DNA from: UBA2334 sp049653005
Lineage (GTDB): Bacteria; Pseudomonadota; Gammaproteobacteria; Burkholderiales; Burkholderiaceae_C
Direction of reading: 5' to 3'
DNA: 64,000 bases
Assembly (NCBI GenBank): GCA_049653005.1
Contig: JBASFL010000129.1
Span: 7,185-71,184, forward strand
In this document: positions 50,351 through 59,023 of the stretch, piece by piece
Position numbering within the stretch: the first letter of the stretch is position 1
Layout of the letters: each line of letters starts with the position of its first letter
The notes under the pieces: model-generated
What the model was told of the DNA's origin: nothing
The model's database searches: none
What the model saw: the letters and a program-made list of their open reading frames with translations, nothing else
Made by a program: the position numbers and the translations under genes

Positions 50351-50499
50351 CGGCCCCGCGCAGCCACCGATTGCCCAAATGATGGATCGATGGATTTTGC
50401 CTATTGATAGCTTTCAAATTTACAAATAGAAATATCAATAGCCAAAGTCTATATTTACACCATTCCACGTTTTCACCCATTTCTCCAGAGGACACCACC

Positions 50500-52083
50500 A
50501 TGCTCGACGACACACTCAAAGCCCAGCTCCAGGCCTACCTCACCCGCGTCACCCAGCCTTTCGAGCTGGTGGCCAGCTTGGCAAACCCTGCCGCCCCCAC
50601 CGACACCGATGCGCAAGTCAAGCAACTGCTGGCCGACATCGTGGAAGCGTCGGGCGGCAAAATTTCGGCCCGTTTTGACGGCACCAACGCCCGCAAGCCT
50701 TCATTCAACCTGGTGCGCCCCAACGGACCGGCGCTGGACCTGACCTTCGCCGGCTTGCCCCTGGGCCACGAGTTCACCTCGCTGGTGTTGGCCCTGTTGT
50801 GGACGGGCGGCCACCCGCCCAAGGTAGAGGCCGACGTGATCGAACAGATCAAAGCCTTGGACGGCGACTTCAACTTCGAGGTCTACATGAGCCTGAGCTG
50901 CCACAACTGCCCCGACGTGGTGCAGGCGCTCAGTCTGATGGCCATCTTCAACCCCAAGGTCAAGGCCACCGTGATTGAAGGCGGCATGTTCCAGACCGAG
51001 GTGAACGAGCGCCAGATCATGGCCGTGCCCAGTACCTTTTTGAACGGCGCGCCCTTCGGCTCGGGCCGCATGCTGGTGGAAGAAATCGTGGCCAAGATCG
51101 ACACCGGCGCAGCCGCAAAAGACGCGGCCAAACTCAGCGCGAAAGACCCGTACGAGGTGTTGATCGTCGGTGGTGGCCCGGCGGGTGCAGCGGCTGCGGT
51201 GTACGCCGCCCGCAAAGGCATTCGGGTGGGGGTGGCTGCCGAACGCTTCGGTGGCCAGACCAATGACACCATGGCCATTGAGAACTACATTTCCGTGCTG
51301 GAAACCGACGGCCCCAAGTTCGCCGCCGCGCTTGAAGCGCAGGTGCGCCACTACGGCGTGGACATCATGAACCTGCAACTGGCCTCCAAGCTGGTGCCCA
51401 CCACCACCGAAGGCGGCCTGGTGGAAGTGCACCTGGCCAACGGCGGCGTGCTGAAAAGCCGCACCGTCATCCTGAGCACCGGAGCGCGCTGGCGCAACGT
51501 GAATTGCCCCGGCGAGGCCGAGTACCGCAACAAGGGCGTGGCCTATTGCCCGCACTGCGACGGCCCGCTGTTCAAGGGCAAACGCGTGAGCGTGATCGGT
51601 GGTGGCAACTCGGGCGTGGAAGCCGCCATTGACCTGGCCGGCATCGTCAGCCACGTGACGCTGGTGGAATTTGCCGACCAGCTCAAGGCCGATGCCGTGC
51701 TGGTGAACAAGCTGAAAAGCCTGCCCAACGTGACCATCCACGTCAATGCGCAAACCACCGAAATCACCGGCGACGGCGAGAAGGTGAACGGCCTGCGCTT
51801 CAAAGACCGCGTGACCGCCGAAGAAACCCTGGTGCCGCTGGAAGGCGTGTTTGTGCAAATCGGCCTGGTGCCCAACACCGAGTGGCTGAAAGGCACGGTG
51901 GCACTCAGCCGCTTTGGCGAAATCGAGGTGGACGCCAAAGGCCACACCAACGTGCCCGGCGTATTTGCCGCCGGTGACTGCACCACCGTGCCTTACAAGC
52001 AGATCGTGATTGCAGCGGGCGAAGGCTCCAAGGCCGCACTGAGCGCGTTTGACCACCTGATCCGCACCCCTGTGGCCGCCTGA
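50500..52083 (+). CDS. ahpF: Alkyl hydroperoxide reductase subunit F
   Basis: A 527-residue flavoprotein that passes electrons from NADH to AhpC. The N-terminal double thioredoxin-like domain has SCHNCPDVV; the thioredoxin-reductase-like part has FAD site VGGGPAGAAAAVYAARKG, active-site YCPHCDGP, and NAD site VIGGGNSGVEAA. The C-terminal FAAGDCTTVPYKQIV is typical. ATG 50500 with upstream AGAGGA matches the family start MLDDTLKAQL; longer frames extend into the upstream regulatory region and are rejected. Confidence 0.97.
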   Translation: MLDDTLKAQLQAYLTRVTQPFELVASLANPAAPTDTDAQVKQLLADIVEASGGKISARFDGTNARKPSFNLVRPNGPALDLTFAGLPLGHEFTSLVLALLWTGGHPPKVEADVIEQIKALDGDFNFEVYMSLSCHNCPDVVQALSLMAIFNPKVKATVIEGGMFQTEVNERQIMAVPSTFLNGAPFGSGRMLVEEIVAKIDTGAAAKDAAKLSAKDPYEVLIVGGGPAGAAAAVYAARKGIRVGVAAERFGGQTNDTMAIENYISVLETDGPKFAAALEAQVRHYGVDIMNLQLASKLVPTTTEGGLVEVHLANGGVLKSRTVILSTGARWRNVNCPGEAEYRNKGVAYCPHCDGPLFKGKRVSVIGGGNSGVEAAIDLAGIVSHVTLVEFADQLKADAVLVNKLKSLPNVTIHVNAQTTEITGDGEKVNGLRFKDRVTAEETLVPLEGVFVQIGLVPNTEWLKGTVALSRFGEIEVDAKGHTNVPGVFAAGDCTTVPYKQIVIAAGEGSKAALSAFDHLIRTPVAA

Positions 52084-52103
52084 TTTGCGCCCAACGGCGC
52101 CCC

Positions 52104-52141
52104 AAAAAAGCCCCTGCAAAGTGATTTTCAGGGGCTTTTTT
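52104..52141. terminator. Bidirectional terminator after ahpF
   Basis: AAAAAAGCCCCTG and CAGGGGCTTTTTT pair perfectly around a 13-base loop between convergent genes. Copy 10 of the dispersed repeat starts two bases to its right. Confidence 0.92.
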
Positions 52142-52142
52142 A

Positions 52143-52169
52143 TAGCTTGAAACGCAATACCATCAAGCG
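52143..52169 (+). repeat. Dispersed repeat core, copy 10, after ahpF
   Basis: TAGC, 17 bases including GCAATACCAT, CAAGCG, then CCGGAGGCA and an A-rich tail. It differs from copy 11 at one base within the 27-base core, suggesting recent common origin. It abuts a terminator like copy 9. Confidence 0.92.
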
Positions 52170-52185
52170 CCGGAGGCACAAAACA

Positions 52186-54288
52186 TTAAAAATCTTGGCC
52201 ACTGACGGGGGCATCTGATTTCGGGCGCAGCACCGCGTGTTGCAAGCTGTGCAGCAGTGCCAATATCTGGTCTTTGCAATACAACAACTGCGCGCAGCGC
52301 TGGCGGGCGCGGTTGAGGTCACCCCCGGCCAGCAAGCCCATGATTTCGGGGCCCAGCGCGTGCACCTGGCGGTGCACGGCGTCAATGGCCACGTACTCGG
52401 CCAAGTGGCCGTAACGCCGCTGGCCCTCGGTGCGGTACCAGTGGCCAAAACGGCAGTGCAGGTGGTCGGGCAAAGGGGTGGCGGCCACGCTGGCAGCGCT
52501 GCCCTCCACCGCCATCAGCACCCGTTTCACCCATTGCAGGTGGTCGTGCTGGGCCACCAGCAGGGGAAAGTCGCTCAGCTCCCACTCGGTGTGGCCCCAC
52601 ACCCGCCAGGCCGGGTCGGGCTGGTACTGCGCCACCCAGCCTGGCACGGCGGCAGCGGGCATGGGCTTGGCAATGCCAAAGCCCTGGGCCACGTCACAGC
52701 CCAGGCGCATCAGCAGCACACCCTGCTCGGCGTTTTCCACGCCCTCGGCCACCACGTTGCGGTCAAACACCGCGGCCAGGCCGATGATGGCTTCAATGAG
52801 CGCCAGGTCGTCTTTGTCGTCCAGGATGTCGCGCACAAAGGCGCGGTCGATTTTCAGGGTGTGCGCGGGCAGGCTCTTCAAGTAGCTGAGCGACGAATAC
52901 CCGGTGCCAAAGTCGTCCAGCGCAAAGCGCACCCCCAGCGCACGGCAAGCCTTGATGTTGGCCTGCACCTGCTGCACGTGGTCAATGGCCACCGATTCGA
53001 GAATTTCAATCTCCAGCATCGACGGCAGCACCGTGGGGTGCTGGCCCAGTGCGCGCGTGAGGCGCTGTGCAAAGTCGGCCCGCTGGAAATGCCGCGCCGC
53101 GATGTTCACGCTCACCGGCCAGGTTTTGCCCGTGTCGCGCTGCCAGGTGGCCATTTGCAACAGGGCCTGGTCAATCACCCACTCGCCCACGTCCACGATC
53201 ACGTCGGTTTGCTCGACCAGCGGCAAAAAAGCCATGGGGGGAATCAGCCCATCCACCGGGTGTTGCCAGCGGATCAGCGCCTCCAGCCCCACGGTCTGGC
53301 CCAGTCGCATGTTGACCTTGGGCTGGTAGTGCAGCAGCAGCTGCCCCAGGCGCAAGGCCTCGGTCACCCGGGCCAGCATTTGGTAGTGGGCGGCGGCGTG
53401 GTGGTCGTGCTGCACATCGAAAAAATGCACGCGGTGGCGGCCCGCCTGTTTGGCGGTGTACAGCGCCTGGTCGGCGTGGCGCAGCAGCGTGTCGGGCGTG
53501 GTGTCGTCGGTGGGGTAGATGGACACGCCGATGCTCACGGCCACCTCCACCGAATCCGGCCCCAGGAGGCAGGGCACGGACAGCGCGGCCATCACCCGGG
53601 TCAGCACGGTGTTCACTTCGTCGGCCTGGCGCAGGCCGGTGAGCAGCAGCACAAACTCGTCGCCGCCCAAACGCGCCGCCGTGTCCAGCGGGCGCAGCAC
53701 CGACGACAGGCGCCGGGCCAACTCCACCAACAAGGCGTCGCCCTGGGCGTGGCCCAGCGAATCGTTGATGCTTTTGAAGCCGTCCACGTCCAACAAGCAC
53801 ACGGCCAGCAGGTGGCCGGTGCGCTGGGCGTGGGCCACGGCCTGGCCAAACCGCTCGTTGAGCAAAGCCCGGTTGGGCAAGCCGGTCAACACGTCGTGGT
53901 GGGCCTGCCACTGCACCGACTCCAGCAAGGTGTGCAGCGGCGTGATGTCAAAGCGGATGGACACGTAACTGCGTGGCAGCCCATCGGGCCCGTTCAGCGG
54001 CACGATGGTGCTGGTCACCCAGTACAGGCTGCCGTCTTTGGCGCGGTTGCAAATGTCACCGCGCCACACCTGACCGCGGCTGATGGTGGCCCACATCTGT
54101 TCAAAAAACGCGGGGGGGTGCACACCCGAATTCAGCAAGCGGTGGTTTTGCCCCAGCAGCTCGTCGGCGCTGTAGCCCGACACCTCGCAAAACTGCGGGT
54201 TGGCATAGGTGATGCGGCCTTGCAGGTCGGCCTCGGAAAAAATGGCCGAAGCGTCCACCGCGGCGCGGTAAGGGTGGGTGCTGTTCAT
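52186..54288 (-). CDS. PAS-GGDEF-EAL-CZB cyclic-di-GMP signalling protein
   Basis: A 700-residue multidomain protein. Residues 10-125 are a PAS domain with ANPQFCEVSGYSADELLG; 145-300 a diguanylate cyclase with intact RLGGDEFVLLL; 315-560 a phosphodiesterase with intact LEALIRWQHP and DDFGTGYSSLSYLK; about 580-690 is a CZB-type domain with LHCRFGHWY and two downstream His (GHLAEYV and DAVHRQVH), which in other proteins binds zinc. CZB at the C-terminus of a composite cyclase/esterase suggests zinc or redox control of c-di-GMP turnover. It starts 6 bases after the chemoreceptor gene, so the two are cotranscribed. Confidence 0.9.
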   Translation of the reverse strand: MNSTHPYRAAVDASAIFSEADLQGRITYANPQFCEVSGYSADELLGQNHRLLNSGVHPPAFFEQMWATISRGQVWRGDICNRAKDGSLYWVTSTIVPLNGPDGLPRSYVSIRFDITPLHTLLESVQWQAHHDVLTGLPNRALLNERFGQAVAHAQRTGHLLAVCLLDVDGFKSINDSLGHAQGDALLVELARRLSSVLRPLDTAARLGGDEFVLLLTGLRQADEVNTVLTRVMAALSVPCLLGPDSVEVAVSIGVSIYPTDDTTPDTLLRHADQALYTAKQAGRHRVHFFDVQHDHHAAAHYQMLARVTEALRLGQLLLHYQPKVNMRLGQTVGLEALIRWQHPVDGLIPPMAFLPLVEQTDVIVDVGEWVIDQALLQMATWQRDTGKTWPVSVNIAARHFQRADFAQRLTRALGQHPTVLPSMLEIEILESVAIDHVQQVQANIKACRALGVRFALDDFGTGYSSLSYLKSLPAHTLKIDRAFVRDILDDKDDLALIEAIIGLAAVFDRNVVAEGVENAEQGVLLMRLGCDVAQGFGIAKPMPAAAVPGWVAQYQPDPAWRVWGHTEWELSDFPLLVAQHDHLQWVKRVLMAVEGSAASVAATPLPDHLHCRFGHWYRTEGQRRYGHLAEYVAIDAVHRQVHALGPEIMGLLAGGDLNRARQRCAQLLYCKDQILALLHSLQHAVLRPKSDAPVSGQDF

Positions 54289-54294
54289 GGTGTG

Positions 54295-55944
54295 TCAAGG
54301 GGTGGAGACTGGGCGTGCACGGGAAAGGGCCATCCCGCCCTGCGCGGCGCCCCGTGCCATATCGCCAGGCAATTTGAAAATGGCAATGGCGTTGGTCAGG
54401 TTCACCGTCTGGTCAGACAGGTTGCCAGTGGCTGCGGCGGCCTCTTCCACCAGGGCGGCGTTTTGCTGGGTCACGGTGTCGAGGTGGCCCACGGCCTGGT
54501 TCACCTGGGCAATGCCCAGGCTTTGTTCGCGGGTGGCGGCGGTGATTTCCACCATCACGCTCGCCACCTGCCCAATGGAGCCAATCACCTCATCCATTGA
54601 CTGGCCCGCCTGGGCCGTGAGGGCCATGCCCGCGTTCACCTTGGTCAGAGACACATCGATCAGGCCCTTGATTTCTTTGGCAGCAGCAGCGCTGCGCTGG
54701 GCCAGGGCCCGCACCTCGCTGGCCACCACGGCAAACCCACGGCCTGACTCGCCCGCGCGCGCCGCCTCGACCGCCGCGTTCAACGCCAAGATGTTGGTCT
54801 GGAACGCAATGCTGTCGATCACCCCAATGATGTCGCCGATCTTGCGTGACGACTGGTTGATGTCATCCATGGTGTGCACCACACGCGCCACCACCCCACC
54901 GCTGTCGTTGGCCACCTGCGATGCCTGGCTGGCCAGGGTTTTGGCCTGCTCGGCGTTGCCTGCGCTTTGCGACACCGTGGCCGTCAGCTGCTCCATGCTG
55001 GCGGCGGTTTGCTCCAGGCTGGAGGCTTGTGCCTCGGTGCGGTTGGAGAGGTCCATGTTGCCCGTGGCAATTTCCTGCGTGGCCAGGTTGATGGCCTCGA
55101 AGTTGTGCCGCACATCGCCAATGATGCTGCGCAGGTTGATGTTGGTTTGCCGCACCGCGTTTTGCAGCTGGCCCATGGGGTCTTCGCCCGCTGGCTCCAT
55201 GTTTTGGGACAAATCGCCCCCTGCCAGGATGCGCGCGCCACCGGTGACATAGCGCAACGGCGCAAACACCCGCTGGCTGAGCAACCACATGGCCCACAGC
55301 AAACTGGCACTGCCCAACGTGGCCATGGCCAGCGCCGACGCCACACCGGGTCCCGGCAACACGCCGCCCAAGGCCCCGCCCCCCGCTGCCGACACGCCTT
55401 GCAAGCCCAACATGGCCATGCACCCCAGGGCCAATGCGGCCGCTGTTTTCAGCTGTGCGCCCAAGTCAAACCGGTGCAGCAAGCGCTGGGGGCGGGTGAA
55501 CACACGGCCGCGCAGCACACACAGGCCACGGCGGTTGCCTTCCCGGATTTCTTTGTAGGCGGCCTCTGCCTGCCGCACCTGTTCGCGCGAGGGCTTGGTG
55601 CGCACCGACATGTAGCCCACCGGCTGCCCGCGCTCGTACACCGGGGTGACGTTGGCCAGCACCCAATAAAAGGCGCCCTGTTTGGTGCGGTTTTTCACCA
55701 ACCCCGTCCACGGCACGCCGCTTTTGATGGTGGCCCACATGTCGGCAAACGCCTCTTTGGGCATGTCGGGGTGGCGCAGGATGTTTTGGGGAGAGCCCAG
55801 CAGTTCGTCCAGCGTGAACCCGCTGATTTCGACGAAGTAGGCGTTGCCGTAGGTGATGTTGCCCTGCAAGTCCGTCGTGGAAACGATGGACGATGTGTCA
55901 CTCAGGGCGACTTCCGTTTGGGTCACGGGTTGGTTGTTGCGCAT
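54295..55944 (-). CDS. Aer-like PAS-containing methyl-accepting chemotaxis protein
   Basis: A 549-residue chemoreceptor. Residues 15-115 form an Aer-type PAS with YFVEISGFTLDELLG, NILRHPDMPKEAFADMW and RTKQGAFYWV, the FAD-pocket sequence of energy-taxis receptors. Two close membrane segments (about 165-215) with almost no periplasmic loop follow, then HAMP and the signalling domain with the hairpin tip EVRALAQRSAAAAKEIKGLI. The N-terminus MRNNQPVTQTEVAL is typical. It probably senses redox or oxygen indirectly. Downstream is the GGDEF-EAL-CZB gene. Confidence 0.92.
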   Translation of the reverse strand: MRNNQPVTQTEVALSDTSSIVSTTDLQGNITYGNAYFVEISGFTLDELLGSPQNILRHPDMPKEAFADMWATIKSGVPWTGLVKNRTKQGAFYWVLANVTPVYERGQPVGYMSVRTKPSREQVRQAEAAYKEIREGNRRGLCVLRGRVFTRPQRLLHRFDLGAQLKTAAALALGCMAMLGLQGVSAAGGGALGGVLPGPGVASALAMATLGSASLLWAMWLLSQRVFAPLRYVTGGARILAGGDLSQNMEPAGEDPMGQLQNAVRQTNINLRSIIGDVRHNFEAINLATQEIATGNMDLSNRTEAQASSLEQTAASMEQLTATVSQSAGNAEQAKTLASQASQVANDSGGVVARVVHTMDDINQSSRKIGDIIGVIDSIAFQTNILALNAAVEAARAGESGRGFAVVASEVRALAQRSAAAAKEIKGLIDVSLTKVNAGMALTAQAGQSMDEVIGSIGQVASVMVEITAATREQSLGIAQVNQAVGHLDTVTQQNAALVEEAAAATGNLSDQTVNLTNAIAIFKLPGDMARGAAQGGMALSRARPVSTP

Positions 55945-56113
55945 GGCTGAGTGCCTTTTTTGATAAAACCGGTGGATATGCACCTGTGTTCATACTAAAA
56001 AGCCATTTCTGCCATATCCCCCCGGGTTCACCCTAGGCTCAGCGGTTAACCCTGCCGCACTTGATATTTGTCAAACATCTGTCAGCTTGGCGACAGATTG
56101 CGCAAAATCAAAC

Positions 56114-57166
56114 TCACTGCGGCACAGCGCTTGTCTGCCCTTTGAGCAGCGCCACACCGTCGGTCAGGGCCACGGCGATGTCGTCAAACGAGCGCAAAAA
56201 ATCGGGCACCAGGCCGTTGCTGCGCTCAAAGGGGCCAAAGTTCACCAGCTTCAGGTCGGGGTGCTGGGCCATCAGCGTTTCCAGCGTGCCGTTGGTGTCC
56301 ACCAGGCCCAGCTTGAGTGCGTCTTGGCCGCCCCACACCTCGCCGGTGGTGTAGCTGCCAGCGGGCTGTGTCAGCTTGGGGCCACGCCGCTCCACCAGCA
56401 GGGCCCCGAACTGGCGGCCCAGCTCGTTCACCAGCGCCTGGGCCTTGGCTTCGCCCTCGGGCGTGCCGGGCTCAAACGGGTTGAGCATGCCCTTCAGGTT
56501 GCCCGAAGCGTAGGTTTTGGCTTTCACGTCGTATTTGTCCAGCACGCGGTGCACGTCCCAGCTTTGCAAAATGGCCCCAATGGAGCCCACCAGCGAGTAT
56601 TTGCCGCTGACGATGTCATCGGCCGACAGCGCCACCATGTAACCGGCCGACGCCCCCAGGTTGCCAATGACGGCGTGCACGGGCTTGGGGTGCTTTTTTC
56701 GCAGCTCGGCCACCGCGTCCATGATGCGTTCGGCCTCCACGGGGGCGCCACCGGGCGAGTCGATGTACAGCACCACGCGCTGCACGTTGTCGTCTTCAAA
56801 CGCACGCTTCAGGGCGGGCACCACCAGCTTGGCGGCGGCCAGCTTGGCGGTGGCGCTGATTTGCCCCTCCACCTTGACCACGCCCACCGCTGGCTCACGC
56901 GCCACCACGGCGGGCAGCGGCAGCAAGGCTTTGGCGGCCAAGCCGGCGTACACCGCGGCCGAGCCCACCACCAGCACCCCCACCATCCACCGGCGAAAGC
57001 GGGCGGCGCGGCGGGCCTCGGCCTCGCGGCGCTGCTGGTCCAACACAAAGGCTTTGGCCAGGCCCACCATGGCCTGCTCGGCGGTGTCGGCGTGGGCCAT
57101 CAGGGCGGCTTCCACGGGGTTGGGGGCGTTGCGGTTGGCCCACCAGCGGGCAAGGGGTTTGAACAT
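56114..57166 (-). CDS. S49-family signal peptide peptidase (SohB/SppA type)
   Basis: A 350-residue membrane protease with one membrane segment at about 40-63 after a charged N-terminus. The catalytic serine lies in NLGASAGYMVALSADDI and the general-base lysine in ASGNLKGMLNPF, with SLVGSIGAI between. Members cleave leftover signal peptides or other membrane peptides. It is monocistronic, about 130 bases from the next gene upstream. A perfect 16-base palindrome lies 67 bases upstream of the start. Confidence 0.92.
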   Translation of the reverse strand: MFKPLARWWANRNAPNPVEAALMAHADTAEQAMVGLAKAFVLDQQRREAEARRAARFRRWMVGVLVVGSAAVYAGLAAKALLPLPAVVAREPAVGVVKVEGQISATAKLAAAKLVVPALKRAFEDDNVQRVVLYIDSPGGAPVEAERIMDAVAELRKKHPKPVHAVIGNLGASAGYMVALSADDIVSGKYSLVGSIGAILQSWDVHRVLDKYDVKAKTYASGNLKGMLNPFEPGTPEGEAKAQALVNELGRQFGALLVERRGPKLTQPAGSYTTGEVWGGQDALKLGLVDTNGTLETLMAQHPDLKLVNFGPFERSNGLVPDFLRSFDDIAVALTDGVALLKGQTSAVPQ

Positions 57167-57232
57167 GGGTTGAGGTCCTGCGAGTCACGCACACAAAAGG
57201 TGTCTGACAGCGCGTGGGCTGCCAGAGTTCAG

Positions 57233-57248
57233 TGCACTGTACAGTGCA
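57233..57248. promoter_or_regulatory. Perfect 16-base palindrome upstream of the S49 peptidase
   Basis: TGCACTGTACAGTGCA is fully self-complementary and lies 67 bases upstream of the peptidase ATG and 11 bases from a dispersed repeat. Its position suits an operator for a dimeric repressor, but no regulator is known for it. Confidence 0.4.
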
Positions 57249-57258
57249 AAGCAAACAA

Positions 57259-57285
57259 TAGCTTGAAACCCAATACCATCAAGCG
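57259..57285 (+). repeat. Dispersed repeat core, copy 11
   Basis: TAGC, 17 bases with CCCAATACCAT, CAAGCG, then CCAGAAGCA and a T-rich tail. Copy 10 is nearly identical. It lies 13 bases beyond the stop of the Fur-linked unknown gene, between it and the S49 peptidase gene. Confidence 0.93.
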
Positions 57286-57298
57286 CCAGAAGCACTTT

Positions 57299-57664
57299 TT
57301 ATTGTTTTTCCACGGCCATGCTGCACGCCAGCCCCGTGCGGCGGCATTGGTCACCTTCGCGCCAGTGGTGGTCGTCCATCACACACCCTGTGCGACAGAT
57401 GAGGGCGTCGGCCAGGGCCTGTGCCTGGGGCGTGGCGGTCAACAAGGGCGGCGCGTGGGGCAAGCCCCAGTCGGCCCGGCTGCGCTCCAACAGCCCACGC
57501 ACCGACTGGCGCATGAGTTGCGCCTGCGCTTGGCGCAGCTGGCGGTCGTGGCTTTGCACCAGCAGGCTCATCTGGGCTTGCAGGCGGGCCCACTGGCGCA
57601 GCAACACGGCGTGCTCTTGCGCCAAATCAGGCTGGGGGATGGGCGGGGTCAACACGCAGCGCAT
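57299..57664 (-). CDS. Unknown protein downstream of a Fur box
   Basis: A 121-residue protein I cannot assign. It is rich in Gln, Leu and Arg; residues 15-60 (LAQEHAVLLRQWARLQAQMSLL and onward) look like a long helix or coiled coil, and the C-terminal third has four Cys and two adjacent His (CRTGCVMDDHH, then DQCRRTGLAC), possibly metal-binding. ATG 57664 has an AGGAG site eight bases upstream; ATG 57718 would add 18 residues but abuts the Fur box and has no ribosome-binding site. Fur control is inferred from the box 58 bases upstream. Confidence 0.7.
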   Translation of the reverse strand: MRCVLTPPIPQPDLAQEHAVLLRQWARLQAQMSLLVQSHDRQLRQAQAQLMRQSVRGLLERSRADWGLPHAPPLLTATPQAQALADALICRTGCVMDDHHWREGDQCRRTGLACSMAVEKQ

Positions 57665-57721
57665 GGCATCGGCTCCTGAGAAGTGGACATGGGGTAACGG
57701 CTGGCTGTAAGCCTCCATTTT

Positions 57722-57738
57722 ATGAGAATCATTCTCAT
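57722..57738. promoter_or_regulatory. Fur box between divergent unknown gene and DUF454-bfr
   Basis: ATGAGAAT-C-ATTCTCAT is a perfect palindrome and matches the classical Fur consensus (AATGATAATCATTATC type) with the NATWAT-like arms. It lies 58 bases from the start of the unknown gene and 78 bases from the DUF454 gene, so it could control both. Confidence 0.85.
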
Positions 57739-57815
57739 TTAATGGCCGTTTTTGCAGATAAGCTTCTGCCCAACACACCCGGCCCTCTGCCCGCCCCCCC
57801 CCGTCCACCGGTTCA

Positions 57816-58304
57816 ATGACGCAACGCCTGACCCACCGCTTTTACCGCCCGCTGCTGGCCGCAGCGGGTGTGCTGGCCCTGGCGCTGGGGGTGCTGGGCA
57901 TTGTGCTGCCGGGCCTGCCCACCACGCCGTTTGTGCTGCTGGCGGCGGCGTGTTTTGCCAAGGCCTCGCCCCGCCTGCACCACTGGCTGCTGCACCACCG
58001 CCACCTGGGCCCGCTGGTGCGCGACTGGGAGGCCCACCGCAGCCTGCCGCTGCGGGTGAAATGGCTGTCCACCTCCGCCATGGGCGTGATGGTGCTGCTC
58101 TCCGCCTGGCGGCTGCACGCCCTGCCTTGGGCGCAGGCGGCGGTGCTGGGCCTGGGGGCCGTGGGGGCCTGGGTGGTGTGGCGCATTCCCACGCGCCGGC
58201 CCACCCCCATCACCCAACCGACAAACACCGCGGGCACTGACACAATGACCTCCCCCGTGCCACAAGCACACCCCCCTGCCACCATCGAAAGGACACCCCC
58301 ATGA
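57816..58304 (+). CDS. DUF454 (YbaN-type) inner-membrane protein
   Basis: A 162-residue membrane protein with three hydrophobic segments in residues 10-115. ALGVLGIVLPGLPTTPFVLLA and CFAKASPRLHHWLLHH are the DUF454 signatures. The C-terminal 40 residues are hydrophilic and Thr/Pro-rich. Function unknown. It overlaps the bacterioferritin gene by four bases and follows a Fur box, so a role in iron or haem handling is plausible, but only from context. Confidence 0.9.
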   Translation: MTQRLTHRFYRPLLAAAGVLALALGVLGIVLPGLPTTPFVLLAAACFAKASPRLHHWLLHHRHLGPLVRDWEAHRSLPLRVKWLSTSAMGVMVLLSAWRLHALPWAQAAVLGLGAVGAWVVWRIPTRRPTPITQPTNTAGTDTMTSPVPQAHPPATIERTPP

Positions 58305-58777
58305 AAGGCGACCCCCAAGCCATTGGCTGGCTGCAAGCACAGCTGAAAAACGAACTCACCGCCATCAACCAGTACTTTGTGCACTACCGCATGCTCAAAC
58401 ACTGGGGCCTGGACAAACTGGCGGCCAAGGAATACGCCGAAAGCATCGGCGAAATGAAACACGCCGACTGGCTGATGGACCGCATCTTCATGCTGGACGG
58501 TCTGCCCAATTTGCAAGACCTGGGCAAGATCAACATCGGTGAAACCGTGCCCGAAATCCTGACCAGCGACCTGGCCCTGGAGCGCGGCGCACAACAGACC
58601 GTGAAAGACGGCATTGCCCACTGCGAGTCGGTGCGCGACTTTGTGTCGCGCGACCTGCTGCTGAAAATCCTGGACGACACGGAAGAACACATCGACTTCC
58701 TGGAAACCCAGCTGGAACTCATCGAACGCGTGGGCCTGCCCAACTACCAGCAAAGCATGATGGGTTCGCCCGAGTAA
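58301..58777 (+). CDS. bfr: Bacterioferritin
   Basis: A 158-residue haem-containing ferritin. Ferroxidase ligands are visible in ELTAINQYFVHYRM, ESIGEMKHADWLMDR and TEEHIDFLETQ, and the haem-binding Met is in HADWLMDR. Length equals E. coli Bfr (158). It is translationally coupled to DUF454 and ends before a strong terminator. Its iron-release partner Bfd is encoded 4.5 kb downstream at 63274, and is separately preceded by a Fur box. Confidence 0.97.
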   Translation: MKGDPQAIGWLQAQLKNELTAINQYFVHYRMLKHWGLDKLAAKEYAESIGEMKHADWLMDRIFMLDGLPNLQDLGKINIGETVPEILTSDLALERGAQQTVKDGIAHCESVRDFVSRDLLLKILDDTEEHIDFLETQLELIERVGLPNYQQSMMGSPE

Positions 58778-58818
58778 GCCCACCCACTGGCGGGGTCTGC
58801 AAAACGGCCCATTCCCCC

Positions 58819-58856
58819 AAAGCGTGTGTCGCCCCTGTGGCCACACGCTTTTTTTT
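58819..58856 (+). terminator. Terminator downstream of bfr
   Basis: AAAGCGTGTG and CACACGCTTT pair around a 13-base loop, with a run of eight T. Confidence 0.9.
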
Positions 58857-58896
58857 CGCCCGTGTGCCTTGGGTTGCGTCTGTTTTGCAAAGAAGT

Positions 58897-58915
58897 ATTG
58901 CGATTCATTCGCATT
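58897..58915. promoter_or_regulatory. Fur box upstream of the siderophore receptor gene
   Basis: TGCGA-TTCAT-TCGCA with outer ATT/ATT, the betaproteobacterial Fur-box form, 109 bases before the proposed receptor start. Closely similar to the site at 63219. Confidence 0.78.
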
Positions 58916-59023
58916 CATGTGAAATAATCCAGGGCTTCAGCCAGCCACTGACCCGCCGGGCTTGTCCAAGCCAGGGCGTGGGTGTCATCAGCCAGCCGAC
59001 AACCTCTGATGGATTTCACACCC

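Noticed and set aside
50400..50450. ATAG-rich sequence upstream of ahpF as an OxyR operator
   Set aside because: Half sites do not have the 11-base periodicity of OxyR motifs; only an AT-rich inverted repeat (CTATTGAT/ATCAATAG) is evident.
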